From Mesocentrotus franciscanus (Eukaryota; Echinodermata; Echinoidea; Camarodonta; Strongylocentrotidae): 64,000 nucleotides of DNA. The position numbers and the translations under genes are program-made. The DNA lies in assembly GCA_037976565.1 (NCBI GenBank), contig CP137666.1:54773271-54837270 (forward strand). Direction: 5' to 3'. Shown here in pieces: positions 11,439 to 24,454 of this stretch. The notes under the pieces are model-generated. The model was not told the DNA's origin. It worked only from the letters and a program-made list of their open reading frames with translations, and searched no databases. Position 1 is the stretch's first letter. Each line of letters opens with the position of its first letter.

Positions 11439-12893
11439 CAGTCGCGGATCAGGGAGGGGCCGAGCGGGCCTTGCCCCCGCACAAAAGAGAGAGAGAAGGA
11501 AAAGAATTAGGGAAAGGGAAAGAGGAGAGAAAGGGGAAAAAAGAAGAGGAAGAATAAAGAAAGGGGAAGAAGGAGATCGGGAGGGGGCCGAAAGGGCCTT
11601 GCCTCCCACGCTGTTACCTCCCCATCAAAAAAGAAAAGAAAAGGAAGGAAAGGGAAAGAAAAAAGGAAAAGAGGACATAATGGGAAGGAAAAAAGAGGAA
11701 GAAGAAAAGAAAAGAGTGAAAAGAAGGGGAGATCAGTTGCGATTAATCCCGCCAACAACGTGTGAATCGGGGGAGCCGAAAGGTCCTTGCCTCCCCGCAA
11801 ACCTAAAAGAGAGAGAAGGAAGGGAAGGGAAAGGGAAAGAGGTGAGAAAGGAAAGAACAAAAAGAAAGAAGAAAGGTAGGGGAGATCAGTTGCGATTTTT
11901 CCCGCCAACAAGGTGTAGATCGGGGGGCCCGGGGCCTCTGGCGTCCCCCCCCCCAATATGATTCGAAAGTGGTTTATTTCTATAATTCGATACCGGAGAT
12001 TGAGTTGCTGAATTGACATAATTTTTCGAGATTTTTCCTCCCTTTTTAGTAAATTATACTTTTTTATGCGTTTGTTGGAAAATGACAAATTCCTAAATTT
12101 ACAGTCAGGCAAGAAATATGCTTATTTAGAGGCCTACATGTCATGGCCTGCGGACCTGCGGGGCTACGGGGGCTTCGACCCCCACTTTTTCGAAAAAGTA
12201 TATTAAAGAGAAATAGAAAGAAAGAGAGAAAGAAAGAAGGAATAGTGACCTGCCAGTGTCAACAAATAATGGGATATCAAAATTTGCTCATCTGACCGTG
12301 ATTAAATGCCTAAAAACTCTGAGCTTCCGGGGGCTCCGCCCCCTGGATTCCACCTAAGGCCCTAAAGCAGACCCCTGGATGCTAATCTGAGGGTAATTTG
12401 ATGCCTAAAACCCCTGAGCTTCTGGGGGCTCCGCCCCCTGGACCCCACGCCAATTAGTGACCTGCCAGTGTCACAATAAGGTATCAAAATATGCTCATCT
12501 GACCGTTATAAAATGCCTCAAATCCCTGAGTTTCAGGGGGCTCAGCCCCCTGGACCCCACGCCAATTAGTGACCTGCCAGTGTCATGAATAAGGTATCAA
12601 AATATGCTCAACTGACCGTAATTAAATGCCATACCCCCTAAGCTTCCGGGGGCTCCGCTCCTTGACCCCACGCCAATTTACGCTACGCTTTACCTGATCG
12701 TCAATACTTTAGCCTCCCCCACCCACTTTGAAAAACGTTCAGCGGGGCCTGCATGTAGAGTGGGGATGATGCGGATTTTTGTCTCCCAAAAACGTTTTTG
12801 CTCATTACGCCACTGCTGGTCACCATTACGTACCAATATTTGGCTCGCATAATTCAAATTTGGGCCCCCTAAGAAATCCTGGATACGCGCCTG
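11439..12893. mobile_element. hAT-like element with polypurine core
   Basis: The left end is CAGTCGCGGATCAGGG and the right end is CTGGATACGCGCCTG, imperfect inverses. GCGCAAG abuts both (11432-11438 and 12894-12900), seven bases of a likely 8-bp target duplication. The left half holds three GA-rich blocks that alternate with GATCAGTTGCGATT and CCCGCCAACAA words. The right half holds ~125-bp tandem units. No transposase is visible. The end sequence relates it to the element at 143-1380. Confidence 0.65.
12230..12680. repeat. Tandem ~125-bp units
   Basis: About four units contain GTGACCTGCCAGTGTCA, ATGCTCATCTGACCG and a snap-back GGGGGCTCCGCCCCC core. Part of the same unit reappears at 22840-22960 in another hAT-like element. 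Confidence 0.7.
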
Positions 12894-13038
12894 GCGCAAG
12901 TGCCTGAGGGGGACTTTCGTGTGTAAATTTATCGATTCGATAATCCCTAAATCTTGTTTATGTACACCTAATCTAATTTCACAATGCTTGAAACTGTTTA
13001 TTTCGAAATGTAATTGGATGACCAGAACTCCAATACAA

Positions 13039-13450
13039 ATTTGATTGGAATTCAAATCAATTCAATTCGTATTTATTTCATTTCCAACAGAAATATAAAC
13101 AAAGGCATTACAGATATTATTATAGAAAGTAAATCTTGATAGGTAAACAAAATTGTATGAACATAATAGCATTATTACAAGAAATTCTTTAATTTCTGAG
13201 GAAATGGGGGATCCACTAAAAAGCAGTGCTTGTAGTTTGTGGATCCCCCAGAAAGAAAAAAAAAACAATTATTTCAAATTGTGCCTACGAAGACCTGAAA
13301 AACACAAAACAATATTACAGAAAGACAACCACGAAACGACAAGGACAAGAAAAACATATAAAAGAATAAGAAAAGGGTGGAGGAAGAAGGAAGAAGAAGG
13401 AAAAAGAAATTGAGATAAGAAGAAGATAAACCGAGTAGAAAATGATGTTA
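13039..13450. repeat. Dispersed repeat related to 23848-24180
   Basis: Begins with ATTCAAATCAATTCAATTCG and contains AAAAGCAGTGCTTGTA, shared with 24077-24095. It ends in a purine-rich tail. Probably one retroelement family of unknown type. Confidence 0.5.
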
Positions 13451-14021
13451 GGATCATGGAAATTAGGCCTATACAATTTGTAAACGAATTAGGTTGAAAC
13501 ATAATGAAGATAATTGTGAAAACAGTTCTTTCAGAAAAGGAGGGTAATTACTTATGATATAACATATATGCATCATGTAATTTTTTGTAATTATTATTTG
13601 TAAAGGTAAGAATAAAGAAAATGAATAACACTGTTATTTCATTATCTTCATTGTTTAGTTCTTAACCTTACTGCTTATTCCCATTTTCAAAAATCATTTT
13701 GTTGCAGTTTGATGTTAGTTCTTCACCACATAAAGACAGTGAAAACAAAGTACTCGAATGAGACGGGGTGCTTTACACACTATAGTAAAGCTACAAACAC
13801 TTAACTGAAGGAAAGAAATCTATAGAGAACGGACTAGATATTATTGAAAATACTATTCTAAACAAGAATGTACTACATGTACTACATTAGGTTACAATTT
13901 CATGAGAGAAATAGAACTCGAGTGGGGAGAAGAGAAGAAGTGAGGAAAATGAAAGAAGACTAATAGCATGAGAGGAAAGAAAAGAGATAGGAAGACAAGA
14001 AAAGGGTGTAAAAAGGAAAAG
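13451..14021. other. Intergenic DNA with nothing recognised
   Basis: AT-rich and then purine-rich towards the GA microsatellite. No gene is supported. Confidence 0.4.
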
Positions 14022-14082
14022 GAGGAGCAAGAGAGAGAGAAAGAGAGAGAGAGAGAAAGAGAGAGAGAGAGGGGAGAGAGAG
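14022..14082. repeat. (GA)n microsatellite
   Basis: Imperfect GA dinucleotide run of about 60 bases with a few AAAG and GGGG interruptions. Confidence 0.85.
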
Positions 14083-14264
14083 TTTTGAGTTTTGGATCAG
14101 CTAATGTGCAATACATGAAACAGATTTTGAGCGAAGTAATTATCTTTCGGTGGAGAACTTGCATAAGGAGCTATAACTTGATTTTAAAATTTAAATTAAA
14201 CATTATGGGGTAGAGCAATAAACGGCTGAGCGTTTGTCTTCTGTAAGGCACTTTTTAGGCAAAA

Positions 14265-14632
14265 CAAATGACGGAGCAAATGTCATCGAAGCAAATGTCG
14301 GAGGAGCAATTGTCAGGGGGAGAAAATGTCGGCGGAGCAATTGTCGTCGGAGCAACTGTCGACGGAGCAACTGTCGTGCGGGAGCATTTGTCACCAGAGC
14401 ATTTATCACTTCATGCGGAGTAATTGTCGGCGGAGCAAATGTCGCGGAGCAATTTTCGGCGGAGCAAATGTCGGCGGAGCAATTGTCGTCGGAGAAAATG
14501 TCGGCGGAGCAACTGTCGGCGGAGCAAATGTCGGCGGAGCATTTGACGTCGGAGCAAATGTCGCGGAGCAAATGTCGCGGAGCAATTGTCGCGTTTTGCG
14601 GAGCAAATGTCGGCGGAGCATGTGTCGGGTTA
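14265..14632 (-). repeat. 15-bp minisatellite, inverse of the array at 8688-9040
   Basis: Units of the type GTCGGCGGAGCAAAT are the reverse complement of the array at 8688-9040. The marker variants (GTCACCAGAGCATTTATCAC and a neighbouring ACTTCATGCGGAGTAATT) fall in mirror order. Both arrays are followed on the inner side by a related AAAAAGT word. The two may be arms of one ~5.9-kb foldback structure or two insertions of the same repeat. Confidence 0.9.
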
Positions 14633-14639
14633 CCGTACA

Positions 14640-15824
14640 AACACCAAATTTATAATGTAAATGCAAACATTTCTTGAAAACAAATACCATTTAACAGAAC
14701 CCCATTTTGGCATGTTAATTAATCAGTCTACACGGATGTTTATCCTGCAAGGAGATTCAATCAGTGAAATCAATCTATTGACTCGATATCTCTCAAACAA
14801 AATTTGCCAACAATTATATAGATTGGAATTCAAATATTTATAATAAAGCACTTTATCATGCTATTGGGGAAAAAAAAGCAGGAACCACTTCAAATATCTC
14901 TGCCCTTTATCTTTGATGATTTAGTAATGGAGTTCCCCTTTTGAAACGCCTTTTGTATGACGCACACAATCTGAGTTGACTTTCCTGTCCTGCTCTATTC
15001 CTATACAGCTACAAGTACATCCTGTTTAACCACTATTATATACCTCACTTAAGAAATCTAGCCATCTGATTGGTCGAAATTGGAGTCGTGATTTCAAGCC
15101 ATGCCCAACTCACAGGGCACAGCAATAGCCCACAGGGCCTAGTTAAAAGTTTCTACCCTCATCCTCATTATCCTGCGATCCCCATTGGTTTGCGTGTTAA
15201 AATTGTCTACGTGCGAGCACGGACGCCATATCATACAGTGCTCTTTGTCTGCGATTCCCAAATGATTGAAACTTTCACTCATTTTTTAAGCGAAGATTAT
15301 AACAGACAGTGTTTCAGATTTGCTGTGATGTTTTTGGAGTCACCGAGGCCCATAGTTTTAACCAGTACCTCTAATAGAAGGCATGGTATATTTGTTTTAT
15401 ATCCTGCATCAAAAATTTATTTTATAAAAAAAAAAAAAAAAACACTTTTGGGACAAAAAAAAATTTAGAACAAAAAAAATATCAATTTTTATCTAAAAAG
15501 ATTGAGAATATTTTGTTTTCATTGAATTAAGATTTTTTTTTTTTCAACTCCCAAATAGTACTCCCAAAAATACTCTCATGTAGTACTTTCTAAAAATAGT
15601 TCAAATATTTCTGGTCATGTGACAAGCTCTCAACCAATCAAAAGCCAACAAATTTTTGATGCAGAATATAAAAACAGCTAGTCTTCTCGTAGCAGTCGAT
15701 ATAACTTTCTAGTCTCTAGCTCTCCAAGAGGTATCACATATGAAGCGAGCAATCCAGAACACGTAATACAAAGTTTTGGTATGGGTTCATGAATTTGGTT
15801 CCGAAATGAACATATTGGAAGCAA
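14640..15824. other. Intergenic DNA, no supported gene
   Basis: The longest frame (15070-15468) has no recognised domain and starts at a non-ATG codon. ATATAAAA at 15668 followed by pyrimidine-rich sequence resembles a core promoter, but no transcript start can be assigned. Confidence 0.35.
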
Positions 15825-15966
15825 TGACGCGCTAGGGTGGTGAAAAGTTAGCATAGGGTGGTGAAAAGTTAGCGTAGGGTGGTGAAGAGTTAATATGCCA
15901 GTTTATCCATAGGCAATGTACATGACGCTAGGGTGGTGAAAAGTTAGCGTAGGGTGGAGAAAAGTT
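15825..15966. repeat. 76-bp satellite, left block
   Basis: About two units of GACGCTAGGGTGGTGAAAAG, TTAGCGTAGGGTGGTGAAGA and TTAATAT.CCAGTTTATCC, followed by CAATGTACAT. The same unit forms the larger block at 17577-18240. Confidence 0.8.
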
Positions 15967-17392
15967 TTGTGATCAGGTTTGCATATATTTATTACTATCA
16001 TTTTTCGATATTTTAAATTGGTTGATGTTTTAATGTTTATTTGGTTTTGAGGAAGTAGGCCTAAGTACATAGAATATTAAGATTGAATGAGATAAAACAG
16101 GGAATCAGTTATAAAGATCGCACAGAAATTCCACAAATTCAGTAATTAGACCCATTTCATGTCAATCCCAGCAAAGACTGTTATGACACGAAAACATTAA
16201 TAAAAAAGACACGGATGCTTTGTCCCCCTCATCAAAAAATTATTACAAAAGTTTAACAAACAATTTCAAAGCTTCGCTTGAAGAATGTCAGATGAGTAGG
16301 CCTACAAGTGGTAAACGTTGAGACATATATTATACCCAGGTATTTTGTCATGTGCTTTCGACCATAACACTGTGTAACTTTATATTTAAAAAAAAATCAT
16401 GTTTGTGATTAAGAAACGTGGGGGAATTACAGTGTAAGTCCCTCAATTTGAACTGTTTTTTCTGCCAAATTCATGATGCATTTTGTTTAATGTGTAGACT
16501 TGTACGAATATGTACCTGCTGGAAACTGTCGTATACAGTGTATGCCAGCTAGCACACCTTTTATAAATCCTGCACCAAATATCCTTCAAACAATATTATC
16601 ATGTATACAAGCAGTATCATGATGCTATAGATGTGTACAGTAAAACTATGTTTCTGATATGTTACTCATGAATAAATATTTGTCAATTTCAGAGTTTGAT
16701 CTCTCACAGCAAATAATTATAGAACGATATGTAGCTTAAACAGAACCTCTGCAGAGCGCGCGCGCTTATCTGGAATGTGATGGTGCGGTTAGCATTTGAT
16801 GTAATATGGGCGGCTTTCTGCTTTGTATCAAAGTATCAAGCCCACAAGAAAGTGAAATTGTTGGAAATATGCATTTGTAGGAAATTGCATTTTATAGTAG
16901 TCATTGCCATGTTTTAAAATGCCCATCAATCTTCAGAAGGGACGGTGAAGAAGGGGGCGGATATGGTGGTGATATCTTATCATCTTTTTTTTTTGGGGGC
17001 TGTCTGTAATGACTTTTCTTTTATTTAATGATTACACCATCGAGCCACAACTCGGCCTATACTTCATGGCCAAACTACTCGATTTTAGACATTCCTTTTT
17101 CCAGAAGTTTGCTCAGTGTACCAGTATCACTTGCTTAGACAAAGGCATATGAGGGGAGGCAGCCGGGTCACTATGGCCCAAAGAAGGATACACCCCCGTC
17201 TCCCCTCGGCAATAATCGGGCAAAAAGTCACAATTTCGGGCAGAAAGGTAAATAAAAGTTAAAGAAAGAAGAAAATAAAGCAGTGCTGAAATTAATGACT
17301 GCAGAGAATCCTTCGATCGTTATATCTTTTCGATAAGCCTAATATACAACCATTACCAATATTCAACCTGTAACATGCTTTAAAAAAAAATG
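15967..17392. other. Sequence between two satellite blocks
   Basis: AT-rich unique sequence without a recognisable gene. Satellite units lie on both sides, so it could be an insertion that split the array. Clear ends were not found. Confidence 0.35.
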
Positions 17393-17572
17393 TTTACCTC
17401 TAACATTTTTACCTCTGACATTTTTCCCTGACATTTTTACCTCTGACATTTTTTCCTCTGACATTTTTACCTCTGACATTTTTACCTCTGACATTTTTTC
17501 CTCTGACATTTTTACCCCTGACATTTTTACCTCTGACATTTTTACCTCTGACATTTTTTCCTCTGACATTTT
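17393..17572. repeat. 15-bp minisatellite, TTTTACCTCTGACAT type
   Basis: About 11 head-to-tail copies of a 15-mer (TTTTACCTCTGACAT with TTTTCCTCTGACAT variants). The minus-strand reading frames (repeated M-S-E-V-K or V-R-G-K-N) come only from the repeat. Confidence 0.9.
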
Positions 17573-17576
17573 TACA

Positions 17577-18240
17577 CCGAGCCGAAAAGTTAGCGTAGGG
17601 TGGTGAAGAATTAATATTCCAGTTTTTCCATAACAATGTACATGACGCTATATAGGTGGTGAAAAGTTAGCGAGTTAATATTCCAGTGTATCCATAGACA
17701 ATGTCCATGACGCTAGGGTGGTGAAAAGTTAGCGTAGGGTGGTGAAGAGTTAATATTCCAGTTTATCCATAACAATGTACATGACGCTAGGGTGGTGAAG
17801 AATTAATATTTTAGTTTATCCAATATATACAATGTACATGACGCTATAGGGTGGTGAAAAGTTAGCGTAGGGTGGTGAAGAGTTAATTTATCCGCATAGA
17901 CAATGTACATGAAACTATAGGGTGGTGAAGAATCAATATTCCAGTTTATCCATATCTAGACAACGTACATATGACGCTAGGGTGCATGGTGAAAAGTTAG
18001 CGTAGGGTGGTGGAAGAGTTAATATTCCAGTTTATCCATAGACAATGTACATATGACGCTATAGGTACGTGGTGAAAAGTTAAAGGTAGGGGGTGAAGAA
18101 TCTATATTCCAGTTTATCCATAGACAACGTATAGGCTACGTACATTACGCTAGGGTGGTGAAAAGTTAGCGTAGGGTGGTGAAGAATAAATATTCCACGT
18201 TATCCACAGAAAAAATACATGACGTATAATGACGCTGAGT
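17577..18240. repeat. 76-bp satellite, main block
   Basis: About eight degenerate units carrying GACGCTAGGGTGGTGAA, AGTTAGCGTAGGGTGGTG and CAGTTTATCCATAGACAATG. Units vary by small deletions and short inserted words such as CATATG. Confidence 0.85.
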
Positions 18241-19429
18241 TGTGAAGAGTTGCCCTATGATGATCGAGGTGAAAAATTAGATTAGTAGCCCTACATGACG
18301 GTGAAATGGTGAATACTTTCTGTGATTATAGGTAAGACTAAGAGTTGATATCATATGCCCCTTTAATTCCCATAGAAAATGTATATGGCTTGATTATTAT
18401 GGTTAAGGTATGTCAATTAATTCAAAAGAAGATTATAACTTTCTTTATTATATAAGATTCATTATTTTCATTTCTGACATAGGTCATAATTATAGTAACT
18501 GCTCAGTTACACGGCCTCCGTTATGTGTTTAATTACCCCCCCCCCCATCCTCTTCTCCCATAATTAGGCCTATATAGGGCCTATCCATCATATCCTTCTC
18601 TACCATTATATCCATCATATATATATATATGCCCATTTTAATAGGTAGCGATCGCTGCACCGATGCCTGGCGGATACAATACACAAAGCATATATTGCGT
18701 ACGTGTGAATAGTATAGGCTATATCGGTTGTACAATGCGATTCTTTTAAATCAACAAATTTGCAATTTTTACACATTGGTGAACTTAATAATAATAGGAT
18801 GGGCTAAATACCTTCATCTCCGATTAGGTGTGTGAAGAAAAGCTTCACCATTAGCTTCACACATTACATGCATAATGCATTGCATTTCATGCATCAGGAG
18901 TACTATACCGGCCATGCAGGTATACGCAGAGCAGAAATTATGGTTCGATCGCGACTAGACTTGACTACATACTAGCTAGACTTGCACTGAACTTGAAATT
19001 AGTAGGCTGTGAGCTGAGGTGGCCGTGGGTAAAGTAAACTTGTATTCTATTCTAAATATGTTTTCATGTGACTAAATGCCGTGAATGATTGCGTGAGAAA
19101 ATGAAGGAATGAAGCGTGTCGTGTATTTTTGTTTCACTTCACAGTGCATATAACTGCAACTTTAGTCTGTAGACTGTAGACTGTAGAGTCTCCCTTGAAT
19201 TCATGTATAATTCATTGACCTTTAAATTTAATTAAGCTAAAAAATAAAGACCAAAGTTTAAATTAGACTAGACCATACTTTAATTATTTTAATTTATTTT
19301 CGGCACAGCCACATGCAGCATGCAGCCTCCAGCCTCCAGGATTCCAGCCACAGCTGCTGACTCGAGTCGAGACTTGACTGGAGTGTTGACTGCGTTAGGA
19401 AGAGGGGGGCGGGGGCGGGTGGCCGGGGG
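18241..19429. other. Intergenic DNA with nothing recognised
   Basis: Contains a C-run at 18537 and an (AT)n tract near 18617. No gene is supported. Confidence 0.4.
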
Positions 19430-19695
19430 CAGTGGCGGATCCAGGGGCCCTGCCCCTCCCTAGAAAAAAACAGTTAAAAACACCCTTTTTTGTAAAAAAA
19501 CAGAAGATTTTCGGAGGCAAACAAAAAAAAGTTGTGCCCCCCACTGAGCGACCGGCATGATTTTTCAATTTTCAATTTTCAGAGGCAAAAAAAAATTAAA
19601 ATTTGCTCACTACAACCCCACTGAGAGGAAAATCGGCCGGCACGGTTTTCAAATTTTTCGGTCCCCTCCCTTGCCGCCGGCTGGATCCGCCCCTG
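19430..19695. mobile_element. Short hAT-like MITE
   Basis: CAGTGGCGGATCCAGGGG at the left is matched by the inverse CTGGATCCGCCCCTG at the right. The flanks are G-rich and no clean target duplication is visible. The terminal sequence places it with the elements at 143, 11439 and 22247. Confidence 0.55.
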
Positions 19696-20560
19696 GGGGG
19701 GAGGGCCCCTTACAAAAAAAGTTCTATAGAATTCTATAAAAAAAAGCTATATAATTTCTATGGGCAATTCTATAGAAATGTTTTATAGAGATTTTTTAGA
19801 AAAGTGGGCCACTTTTCTATACAAATTCTATAGAATTCTATAACGGACCTCTATAGAATCTCTATAAAACATTCTGTAGACTTTTTATGCCTCCGCTACA
19901 AAGTAGCCAGAGGCATTATGTTTTCTGGTTGTCCGTCCATCTATGGAACGCCATCGCCGCCATATATCGCACGCGAGCTTGCGGTACTGAGTAGTAGCTT
20001 GCGGTAGTTAGTTGTAGTGCTTACGTTAATGAGTGGTTACTTGCGCTAATTGGTCGGCCAATGACTGTGCAGGATTATCGTTTACGTACACAAAACGAGA
20101 TAGACAGTACCGGCAAATCAGAGCACTTGTTATAGCAGGCCGCCGGGTAGCCTTGTCGCCGCGCCCGTGTCGCGAAGTTTGTTATGCAAAGGTACATGAT
20201 CGAGTATACTAATGTGTTAGTGTTACAGTATAGTTCGTACTATTTATAGTATTTATAACACTGGTCTGTATCTTTCTCAAATGGGGAAAATTCTGGCATT
20301 TTACTCTCTGAAAATCAAGTTTCGGTACAATTTGAACACCAAAAAAGGAAAACAGATGTGGCGCGAGAAGGAGCTAGAAGTGTATTGGGGCATTTAACTC
20401 TTAGATATCCCGACTTGGCCTGTCAATTCATTATAATATTTTTTAAATACGTCTTAATTGTCGCAAGCGGGGGAGGGAGGGGGGCCGCGGATGCACCTCC
20501 GCAGCCCCCCTCCCCCCTTAGTTACGGGCTTCAGGCTTTTTTGCATTATAAGGGCGTGGG

Positions 20561-22246
20561 CTGAAAGGGAACTCAAAGGAGTTAATTGGGAGTAGGTCTT
20601 TTTTCAATATTTTTTAAATTTTATTTAGGCCTTTTTGTTTAATAGTATTTTATTCCCAGGCAAGAAATAAAAACAGACATTGAGAAATGATTGATTGAAG
20701 TTATTACGTACTAGAATCAAAGTACAATATAAAGGAAAAATAAAGAGTAAACAAGCCAACGCCGAAGGATGGCCTAAAAGAATTCGTGAATTCTGTCGAG
20801 AAGTTATCGATGTGGGCTATAGTGAACGCAAATTGAACAAATCTAGTACATAAGGGAATAGCAATAATAATAATTATTGACATCCAGAAGCCTTATACTT
20901 TTTAACCCTAAAAGGGCCGGGCTATTTGAGGTCTCAATACGGCCGGGGGGGGGGGCATTATGGCCCGCCCCCAAAGATCTCGGCCGTGAAACGGCCGATC
21001 GCCGCGAAAATTTGCACGCATGTCAGTGTATAGAATACTATGGTAATTTTTTTAAATTTTTTTTATTCACTCATTTGCATATGTATGGTAATTTAAATAA
21101 GGTCAGAAAATTCACCTTTTACCAATAAATCATATACTCTTTATATTTAAGCATTCTCTTTCACTACATGTATTCGTTAGAACATTTGAAACAATATATA
21201 ATGCGACAAAAAAAAAATTGGAAGAGCTAGGTTATTCCTTATGTTATCTCTTGTTTTGATAATTTCTTATGTATTTGATTGTTTTTTTAACTTATGTATT
21301 TGATTGTTTTTGTTGTTTTATTTAATTTTTTAACTACGATTCAACTATTTTGACTCCCAAAACAAACACCTAAACTTTAAACAAGACCCAATAACCAATG
21401 TTTTATCTCTTTTAGGAAAAATTACATTTCAATATGTTTTGTACACTAATCACGACAATGAGCGATTTTCGGGGTGACATGAAAAGACAAAAGGTCACGT
21501 GACTTTGTAACTATACGTCCGATTTTCAAAAAAATTGTTTTAAAAGATGCGCAAGACTCGAAAGAAAAAAGTCAGCGAGCGGCGGGGCGCCATCCGTATT
21601 TATGCGTTCCCGAACAATCAGAATATAATAGCCTCCCTCCGGCCTTATTATGGTTAACGGAAAAAGAAGAAAAGAAAAGAGGATTTTCATTTATATGACA
21701 CTTCTTACCTAGAAAATATAAAGCTACATAATGAGATCGAATTTCAGTGTGTAATCTTGTAACTCAGGGTGGGTAACAAAGTTAAAAGGAGTTAAACAAG
21801 AATTGCAACTGAGCTAAAATGGGTTTTACATGTATACTTGAGTTTTAGTATAGAGGGCGCTAAACAAAATATTTTTTTTGTGAGATAATAAAACATACTT
21901 GATAATTTGGAATCCAAAAATTATAATCCTTTATTTTTTAATATTTCTTGACAAGAACAGATTACCGTTTACCAATTAATTGCATATGAGCCCTTGACAT
22001 TTGAATCCTTTATTGAGATGCTTGAAAATATTAAACTTTCATTATTTCTCAGTTTATCGCATTAAATCCAATGGGAAATTGTTTATGAAATGTCATTAGT
22101 TAATCTTTAATTGAACTGATATTCTATTTCATATAATTACTTGTAAAATAGGAGATTTATACTTAAATGTTTTTGCCCTAAGTTATGTTGAGCCGCAGAT
22201 CTCTGCAGATGAGCGCATGGAATGCACATGAACCCAGCGTAAGCCA
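20561..22246. other. AT-rich DNA with nothing recognised
   Basis: Contains a G-run near 20946 and low-complexity T-rich stretches. No gene is supported. Confidence 0.35.
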
Positions 22247-23010
22247 AGCGCGGATCCAGGGAGAGGGGGCACAGAGGGCCTTGCCCCCAAAAAAAAAAAG
22301 AGAGAGAGAGAGAAGAAGGAAAGGAAGGGAAAGGGAAAGAGGAGAGAAAGTGAAAGAAAGAAGAGAAAAAAAAAGAAAATGGGGAAAGAATGAGATCGGA
22401 GGGGCCGAAAGGGCCTTGCCTCCCACGCTGTTGCCTCCCCCAAAAAAAAAAAAAACAGAGAGAAGGAAGGAAAGAGAAAAAGGAAAAAGGAGATAAAGGG
22501 AAGGAAAAAAGAGGAAGAAGAAAACAAAAGAAGGGGGATATCAGTTGCGATTTTCCCGCCAACCAGTTGCGGATCGGGGGCAAAATGCCCTTGGCTTCTG
22601 CCCCCCCTCCACCTCAGCAAAAAAGAAAGAGAGTGAACGAAAATAAAGAGGAAGAACACAAGAAAAGGGGAAAAGAAGGAAGATAAGTTACGATTTGTAT
22701 CGCTTCTTCTTTCGTCATTGAGACCAAGCGCCAAATACGCCACTGGTCACCACTGGCGTACTGGGGGGGGGGGGCTTGGGGCAGTTGACCCCCTACAAAA
22801 TTCAAACTTGGTTTATTTCTAAATCGATACCAGTGATTTACAAATTTGACCGTAATTAAATGCCCATACCCCCTGAGCTTCCGGGGTTCCGCCCTACCCC
22901 CACCGGGGTTTTGCACCTGGTCCCCTCGCCAATTTACGCTACGCTCTACCTAATCATAAACACTTTCGATTTTAAATCCCCCCCCCCTTAAGAAATCCTG
23001 GATCCGTGCC
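22247..23010. mobile_element. hAT-like element with polypurine core
   Basis: CAAGCGCGGATCCAGGG at the left faces AATCCTGGATCCGTGCCTG at the right. Inside are long GA-rich runs, ATCAGTTGCGATTTTCCCGC and a fragment of the ~125-bp unit seen at 12230-12680. No target duplication was recognised, so the outer ends are tentative. Confidence 0.45.
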
Positions 23011-23012
23011 TG

Positions 23013-23847
23013 CATGTGTTTTGTGATTTGTTGATGAATATAATGACTGTGATCTGTCCATAACACAAGACATATACCCTTTTGGAATTTGATGGTTTAC
23101 TTTTGGTTCTGAAGTTTATAAATGAGAAATAAAGAAGATTACGGACTAGCACAACCTCATGCTTCGGGATCTAAACCACCCCATCCCATGATGCCATATT
23201 AGAAGAAATTGAATTAAACTCAAATGGGAAACTTCCATAGTTCTTACAAAGTCCGTGTTTATTGATTAATGAACCATTGCCCTTGAATTTTACTAGTTTC
23301 ATGTATTGAGATAAATATAAAGAACCCAAATAAATAAAATCATATGAGTTAAAGTACTAATAAGTAGGCCTATTAGACATTGTAACAGTGGCGATATTAA
23401 TATTGTAAATAGTCGCCAATGAAAGTTGACCATTTTCCTTTTTCTCTTGAAACTTAAATATGGTCCAATAAACACTTGTGTTTTTAACTTACCTCCATCC
23501 GAGTCATATATTTTGAAGAAACAAACAGTAAAATTAATTGTAGGTGCCCCGCCCTTTTGCAAATAGAGTTAAGACCTAATTTCTTTGACTGCTCGGAAAT
23601 TGTTGATATAAAGTGGCATCTTACGAAAATCCTGACAGAGTTTATGACTTAGAAATGAAGAATTGTAAAGAATTAAATTCCCTTGCTGGGAATGGAAACG
23701 ATTCTGACATAGAGGTCAAGGCCGTCACAGTATTGTTAAAAGTTGGTTGAAAACTAATTTCCTCTATTTGTGAACTATGAATATTAATCAATGATCAATT
23801 ATCTGTTGATACACAACAAAATTGGTAAAGCGTCATCTGCCGCCAAC
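23013..23847. other. Intergenic DNA with nothing recognised
   Basis: AT-rich and without gene-like signals. Confidence 0.4.
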
Positions 23848-24180
23848 TTTAATTCAATTTCAACTCAATTCAAATAATTTTTATTTCAAAACTCAATCAA
23901 AACATGAAAGAATGCTTACATACAATTAATATCAAATGACATTTAAAATATACCATAAAAAATTGAACTGTTTTGTAATTACACAATATCAAATGTCGAT
24001 AAGTAATGAACGCAAGCATAATAAGCATGATATTTTTTATATTGTGTCGTATTTTAAAGGAAATTGAACAATACGTTAAAAAGCAGTGCTTGTATTGATG
24101 GATTATTCGAGAACAATTTTAAAGGAAGACAAAAAGGTATTAAAAAAACACACAGGCACTGCTCGAAATGATGAGCTTTC
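23848..24180. repeat. Dispersed repeat related to 13039-13450
   Basis: Starts with AATTCAATTTCAACTCAATT and includes AAAAAGCAGTGCTTGTA. The order of shared words matches the copy at 13039. Confidence 0.5.
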
Positions 24181-24454
24181 ATATACATAATAAAAAACAC
24201 AGTCGAGGAGTACATGACTGTGTACATGTGTCAATGCTCCAACACCCAAGAGCGGTCGAAGATTCCATAAATTAATACATTTAGTAGTTGCATATTTTCA
24301 TAGGCTGTTAAGTAGAAAATTGAACACGATGACGAAAGTCAAGACGAGGTCAGGGACAAGCACAAGGACACGGACGAAGACAAGGAGAAAGACTTGAAAG
24401 AAATTAGCTCCCGTCCTTCTCTCTCTCTCTGTACAACTGACAATATTAACATTC

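Noticed and set aside
11507..12112. Open frame of 201 residues on the minus strand, Phe/Leu/Pro/Ser rich
   Set aside because: It is the pyrimidine strand of GA-rich repeat blocks and only mimics membrane protein composition.
14203..14690. Several overlapping open frames of about 95-147 residues
   Set aside because: Same cause: the inverse copy of the 15-bp minisatellite.
15070..15468. 132-codon open frame with unique composition
   Set aside because: No recognised domain, non-ATG start, Lys-run end from an A-tract; single-frame evidence is too weak.
17363..17636. M-S-E-V-K repeat protein on the minus strand
   Set aside because: Direct translation of a 15-bp satellite; no flanking coding signal.
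22137..22916. Apparent multi-membrane proteins on the minus strand
   Set aside because: Low-complexity CT-rich repeats; the same peptide style recurs wherever the polypurine module occurs.
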